From assembly GCF_009791395.1 (NCBI RefSeq), contig NZ_WSZK01000015.1:682001-746000 (forward strand): a stretch of DNA of 64,000 bases. The letters are read 5' to 3'. A model generated the notes under the pieces. That model was not told the origin of the DNA and made no database searches. It was given only the letters and a program-made list of their open reading frames with translations. Position numbers and translations under genes: made by a program. Positions 63,205-64,000 of the stretch are shown here, one piece after another (the stretch's first letter is position 1; each line of letters begins with the position of its first letter). The DNA comes from Halomarina oriensis (GTDB taxonomy: Archaea > Halobacteriota > Halobacteria > Halobacteriales > Haloarculaceae).

Positions 63205-63660
63205 ATGACGAGAGAGTCCCCGGACGGCGTGCAGTCCCACGAACGACGAACCGGGCCGCTCCGTGACGCCGTCTACAACACCGTCCGTGCGTGGGACGGC
63301 GTCGAGACCGGAACGACGAACGGCTACCCGGCGTTTCTGGTCGAGGGCAGACCGTTCGCCGTCGTCGGTGACGGCGGCGTCGCACTGGGCGGTCTCTCGG
63401 CGGCCGACCGCGAACGACTCCGGGGTCGCTGGTCGGCGCTGACCGTCGACTGGCCGACGACGGACACGACCGGTGACGGCCGTGTTCGAGCGGACGGCGG
63501 CCGACCGGGTGGTGGAGCGGCCAACGGAGGACACACCGACGGTGGACGGAGCGACCCGTGGCCGCTCGTCCCCATCGGTGGTAACGATCTCGTCGTCCTC
63601 CGACGGTTCGTCCGACTCAGCTACGACGGCGTCCGCAGCGGTCGGGCGGCGGTCGAGTAG
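63205..63660 (+). CDS. hypothetical protein, YjbR-like, 151 aa
   Basis: The protein starts MTRESPDGVQSHERRTGPLR, then AVYNTVRAWDGVETGTTNGYPAFLVEGRPFAVVGDGGVAL, a helix-strand pattern resembling the MmcQ/YjbR DNA-binding-like fold. A Gly-rich insert (about 97-120) follows, and the C-terminus WPLVPIGGNDLVVLRRFVRLSYD resembles the end of the same fold. Weak match; function unknown. The 21-bp palindrome on its promoter suggests tight repression. Confidence 0.45.
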   Translation: MTRESPDGVQSHERRTGPLRDAVYNTVRAWDGVETGTTNGYPAFLVEGRPFAVVGDGGVALGGLSAADRERLRGRWSALTVDWPTTDTTGDGRVRADGGRPGGGAANGGHTDGGRSDPWPLVPIGGNDLVVLRRFVRLSYDGVRSGRAAVE

Positions 63661-63772
63661 CGGTCGAACCACGGCTATCGGAGGGAGCGGTCGAAAAACG
63701 AGCGCGTTCGGCGGGGCGGTGGCGCGGGGACGGAAGCGCCCACCGGTCGTCGGTCGTCGGTCGTCGCCTCGG

Positions 63773-64000
63773 TCAGGCGCTCGCTTCCTGGCCGTAGGTC
63801 GTCTCGAGGTACTCGACGATGTCGTCGGACTCGGACATCCCGTCGACGCCGTGGTCCGGGTCGACGAGGACGGGGACGCCCGTCTGGCCGCTGACCTCCT
63901 CGACCTCGGTGCGCTCGTCGTGCGAGCGCGGGACCATGTGTGATTCGTACTCCAGGTCGAGTTCGTCGAGTTTCGTCTTCACCTTCGCGCAGTAGGGACA
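63773..64000 (-). CDS. glutaredoxin-like protein (5' end outside window)
   Basis: The partial product shows the redox motif CPYC at the window edge (read from the minus strand), then AKVKTKLDELDLEYESHMVP and SGQTGVPVLVDPDHGVDGMSES, with a cis-Pro in TGVPVLV and C-terminal helix IVEYLETTYG. This is the glutaredoxin/GST N-terminal fold, in haloarchaea likely using gamma-glutamylcysteine. About 10 residues before CPYC are missing. Confidence 0.8.
   Translation of the reverse strand, partial: CPYCAKVKTKLDELDLEYESHMVPRSHDERTEVEEVSGQTGVPVLVDPDHGVDGMSESDDIVEYLETTYGQEASA

Noticed and set aside
1-64000. CRISPR arrays, rRNA genes, transposases or integrases
   Set aside because: No regularly spaced repeat array, no rRNA sequence and no recognisable DDE or tyrosine recombinase was seen anywhere in the window.

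Overview
This window comes from a haloarchaeon (class Halobacteria). The DNA is GC-rich with strong G/C bias at third codon positions. The proteins are acidic, rich in Asp and Glu. Secreted proteins carry twin-arginine or lipobox signals followed by Thr/Asp/Gly-rich linkers. Promoters are TATA-type and often leaderless. Family content is archaeal: PurO, TiaS, a thermosome subunit, a GfcR-type regulator and haloarchaea-restricted small proteins. I cannot name the genus.

Layout. Positions 1-1776 hold a minus-strand chain of small, unrecognised genes linked stop-to-start by 4-8 nt overlaps; this looks like the edge of a provirus or integrated plasmid. The chromosome-like part follows: a 3-hydroxybutyrate dehydrogenase-like SDR, a GCS2-like ligase, a lipoprotein, tRNA-Gln(CUG), purO and a complete pstSCAB phosphate-import operon (6.3-11.0 kb) without phoU. 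Next come aspartate kinase, a GNAT protein, a ferritin-like protein, an orphan haem-copper oxidase subunit I, two divergent two-domain rhodanese sulfurtransferases, an AI-2E family exporter and a thiamine-type ABC importer (20.3-24.3 kb).

From 26 to 29 kb, a KaiC/RecA-like protein, an AzgA-type purine permease and a GfcR-like HTH-phosphoribosyltransferase regulator lie in tandem. From 29 to 45 kb are dihydrolipoyl dehydrogenase, prephenate dehydratase, a serine hydrolase, Hsp20, an AlkZ-like DNA glycosylase homologue, LeuS, an ornithine cyclodeaminase/alanine dehydrogenase family enzyme, two tandem paralogous lipoproteins and a thermosome subunit. From 45 to 64 kb are tRNA-Ser(GGA) with a duplicated 3' end, RidA, a patatin-like phospholipase, threonine ammonia-lyase, a MATE exporter, citrate synthase, a duplicated PhoU/RCK_C protein, an AstE-like deacylase, a frameshifted PLP enzyme, an extracellular PHB-depolymerase-type esterase with a PKD domain, TiaS, a COG1395-type regulator and a glutaredoxin-like gene cut by the right edge.

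The most interesting pattern is regulatory. The 12-mer TATGCACGAACA occurs exactly upstream of both purO and the GfcR-like regulator. Close variants form an inverted pair upstream of the purine permease between them on the map. This suggests a purine regulon in which the PRPP-binding regulator controls purine synthesis, purine uptake and itself. Other perfect palindromes sit on core promoters of pstS, the GCS2-like gene, the thermosome gene, the PHB depolymerase and the small gene at 63205.

Possible functional links: the secreted PHB-depolymerase-type esterase and the SDR could be two ends of a 3-hydroxybutyrate pathway; ThiB, ThiP and the ABC ATPase form one importer; and RidA and threonine ammonia-lyase lie close together, with RidA removing the reactive enamine that such lyases release.
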